Assembly: GCA_947494435.1 (NCBI GenBank)
Contig: CANLUY010000002.1
Coordinates: 248,001 to 312,000, forward strand
Origin: an uncultured Litoreibacter sp.
Lineage (GTDB): Bacteria; Pseudomonadota; Alphaproteobacteria; Rhodobacterales; Rhodobacteraceae
Length of the DNA stretch: 64,000 bases
Direction: 5' to 3'
Shown here: positions 62,991 through 64,000 of the stretch, one piece after another
Position numbering within the stretch: position 1 is the first letter of the stretch
Layout of the letters: each line of letters begins with the position of its first letter
Notes under the pieces: generated by a model
Databases searched by the model: none
Seen by the model: the letters and a program-made list of their open reading frames with translations, nothing else
Told to the model about the DNA's origin: nothing
Program-made: the position numbers and the translations under genes

Positions 62991-63488
62991 CTATTTTGGA
63001 TAGTTCAAAACACTGATCGTGTCCCAGATCCGACTGTTGAGTTCAGAAAGACGGCTGATGGTTTCTTCAACTTCTGTAAGAGCGGCGTTGTCAATTTGGG
63101 TGGCTTTGCCTACTTTTATGTCGCGTTTGCGGTCCGCGATGCGCATCAGAATAGCGCTTGCCGCGCCGCTTTCAGGATCAAATGCGTAGATTGAGTGATT
63201 GTATTGATTGCGCAGTTTGGACAGCTTCAGCATCTCACGGGTAAGCTTGAGAACCGCCTCTCGCTCCGCATCTTCGACGCTGTCCATCTTTGCCAATCGC
63301 TCGACAAGGTCTACGCGCGCGCGCATAGTGTTAAGTGTGAGGAAAATCACAACTGCCGTATCTTTGGTTGTCTTGGACAGTCCTGCAATGAAATGGATCA
63401 GCAAGCTTTCAGTATTTGTCCATGTGTAGTTCAGCCGCCCCAGCAACAGCAGAAGCCGCTCGAAGCTCTCGTTGCTCTTTTCAGCCAT
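62991..63488 (-). CDS. hypothetical helical protein
   Basis: 165 residues, mostly helical and soluble: ESFERLLLLLGRLNYTWTNTESLLIHFIAGLSKTTKDTAVVIFLTLNT, then RARVDLVERLAKM and LRNQYNHSIYAFD. The N-x-x-N-H pattern and size recall HEPN-like or MAE_28990-type helical proteins, but no catalytic motif can be assigned. ATG 63488 overlaps the stop of the LuxR-type gene by 8 bases, so they are one unit. Confidence 0.65.
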   Translation of the reverse strand: MAEKSNESFERLLLLLGRLNYTWTNTESLLIHFIAGLSKTTKDTAVVIFLTLNTMRARVDLVERLAKMDSVEDAEREAVLKLTREMLKLSKLRNQYNHSIYAFDPESGAASAILMRIADRKRDIKVGKATQIDNAALTEVEETISRLSELNSRIWDTISVLNYPK

Positions 63489-64000
63489 TGACTGCGCTTG
63501 CTGTCGACGCCCGATGCGTGGCCAAGGATGCGTGGTACCAAGCGGAGGCAGCGGTCCGGTTGCTGACGCCGAGCTTGCGGATGATATTGTGAATATGCAG
63601 CTTAACTGTATGTTCAGAGATCGAAAGATCGCTGGCAATGATCTTGTTTTGCTTGCCTTGGGATGCCGCAGAGAGCACCTCATATTCCCGCGCAGTAAGT
63701 GTTTCGTCATCAAAGCGCGTTTCCGACGTTTCCAGATCGTGCTGCTCTGTGCTTCCGACGACCTCAGGGGCCTTTTGCTGTTTCTGTGTGGCGAGTAACT
63801 CCGGCGGCAAATAATCTTCGCCGCAGATCAATAAACCAGTGATTGCCAGCCATGCATCCAACGGACGATCCATGGGCAGGAAGCCGACCGGAAGAATTTC
63901 TGTGCCGGGTCGCATAGCGTCAAATGTGCGTTTTACGACCGTTTCGTCGCTGTAAGAGAGGACCATCCGTGCGCCATTACACGCACGGCGAAGGAGATGA
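63481..64000 (-). CDS. LuxR-type response regulator, 5' truncated by window end
   Basis: The frame stays open to base 64000, so the N-terminus lies outside. The visible part has a receiver-like segment (NGARMVLSYSDETVVKRTFDAMRPGTEILPVGFLPMDRPLDAWL), a linker and a GerE/LuxR helix-turn-helix LTAREYEVLSAASQGKQNKIIASDLSISEHTVKLHIHNIIRKLGVSNRTAAS. An ATG at 63966 is internal and not preferred. It controls transcription; the signal is unknown. It overlaps the following hypothetical gene. Confidence 0.87.
   Translation of the reverse strand, partial: HLLRRACNGARMVLSYSDETVVKRTFDAMRPGTEILPVGFLPMDRPLDAWLAITGLLICGEDYLPPELLATQKQQKAPEVVGSTEQHDLETSETRFDDETLTAREYEVLSAASQGKQNKIIASDLSISEHTVKLHIHNIIRKLGVSNRTAASAWYHASLATHRASTASAVNG

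Overview
The window reads as a chromosomal segment of an alphaproteobacterium of the order Rhodobacterales (Roseobacter group). Evidence: the gene orders dgt-argS-SPOR-nagZ-scpA-scpB and yceD-rpmF-plsX-fabH-ihfA-merR, a GapR (DUF2312) protein, an SdhE next to a small XRE regulator, a long two-domain dCTP deaminase, and mid-50s G+C by eye. Coding density is very high. No IS element, prophage, CRISPR array or rRNA was seen. Two tRNA genes are present (Pro-GGG at 8343-8419, Thr-TGT at 62785-62860). The genes at both edges are truncated (dgt on the left, a LuxR-type regulator on the right).

Layout. 0-8.3 kb: dNTP hydrolysis, arginyl-tRNA synthesis, envelope and cell division (SPOR, NagZ), condensin accessory proteins ScpA/ScpB, a DMT exporter and dCTP deaminase. 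8.3-18 kb: tRNA-Pro, the rpmF-plsX-fabH-ihfA-merR phospholipid/fatty-acid block, BamE-like lipoprotein, MsrB, OlsB-like acyltransferase, ABC-F ATPase and a lactate/malate dehydrogenase-family enzyme. 18-27 kb is the most accessory stretch: a HEXXH lipoprotein, a complete phosphagen (arginine) kinase, a BglII/BstYI-like restriction enzyme with an MT-A70 adenine methyltransferase, and a McrB_N-HNH nuclease placed directly behind parE. 27-40 kb: kelch protein, a FolD paralogue lacking its catalytic lysine, MscS, MATE, an LTD-Hint protein, an aspartate-type aminotransferase, SdhE, an LdtR-like MarR regulator and ccmABCD. 40-45 kb: aconitase, a membrane methyltransferase, DUF1223 and a lipid A-type acyltransferase.

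45-48 kb is a tightly coupled six-gene minus-strand operon. It joins two YeeE/YedE sulfur transporters and a rhodanese-loop protein to a cobalt-type nitrile hydratase/thiocyanate hydrolase-like enzyme whose beta subunit is split into two genes. This is the best candidate here for an undescribed system (inference: thiocyanate or sulfur-linked nitrile use). 48-52.4 kb pairs an ACAD10/11-type acyl-CoA dehydrogenase with an APH-type kinase and a FadB-type enzyme, resembling the 4-hydroxyacyl-CoA route of the Lva system. 52.5-57 kb is a complete carbohydrate ABC importer. 57-64 kb holds GapR, a degenerate sulfotransferase-like protein, a GtrB-methyltransferase-GtrA-membrane protein operon, tRNA-Thr and a LuxR regulator.

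A structural peculiarity is that five convergent gene pairs share a four-base palindromic stop overlap. All functional assignments come from reading motifs and recalled family features; no database search was run.
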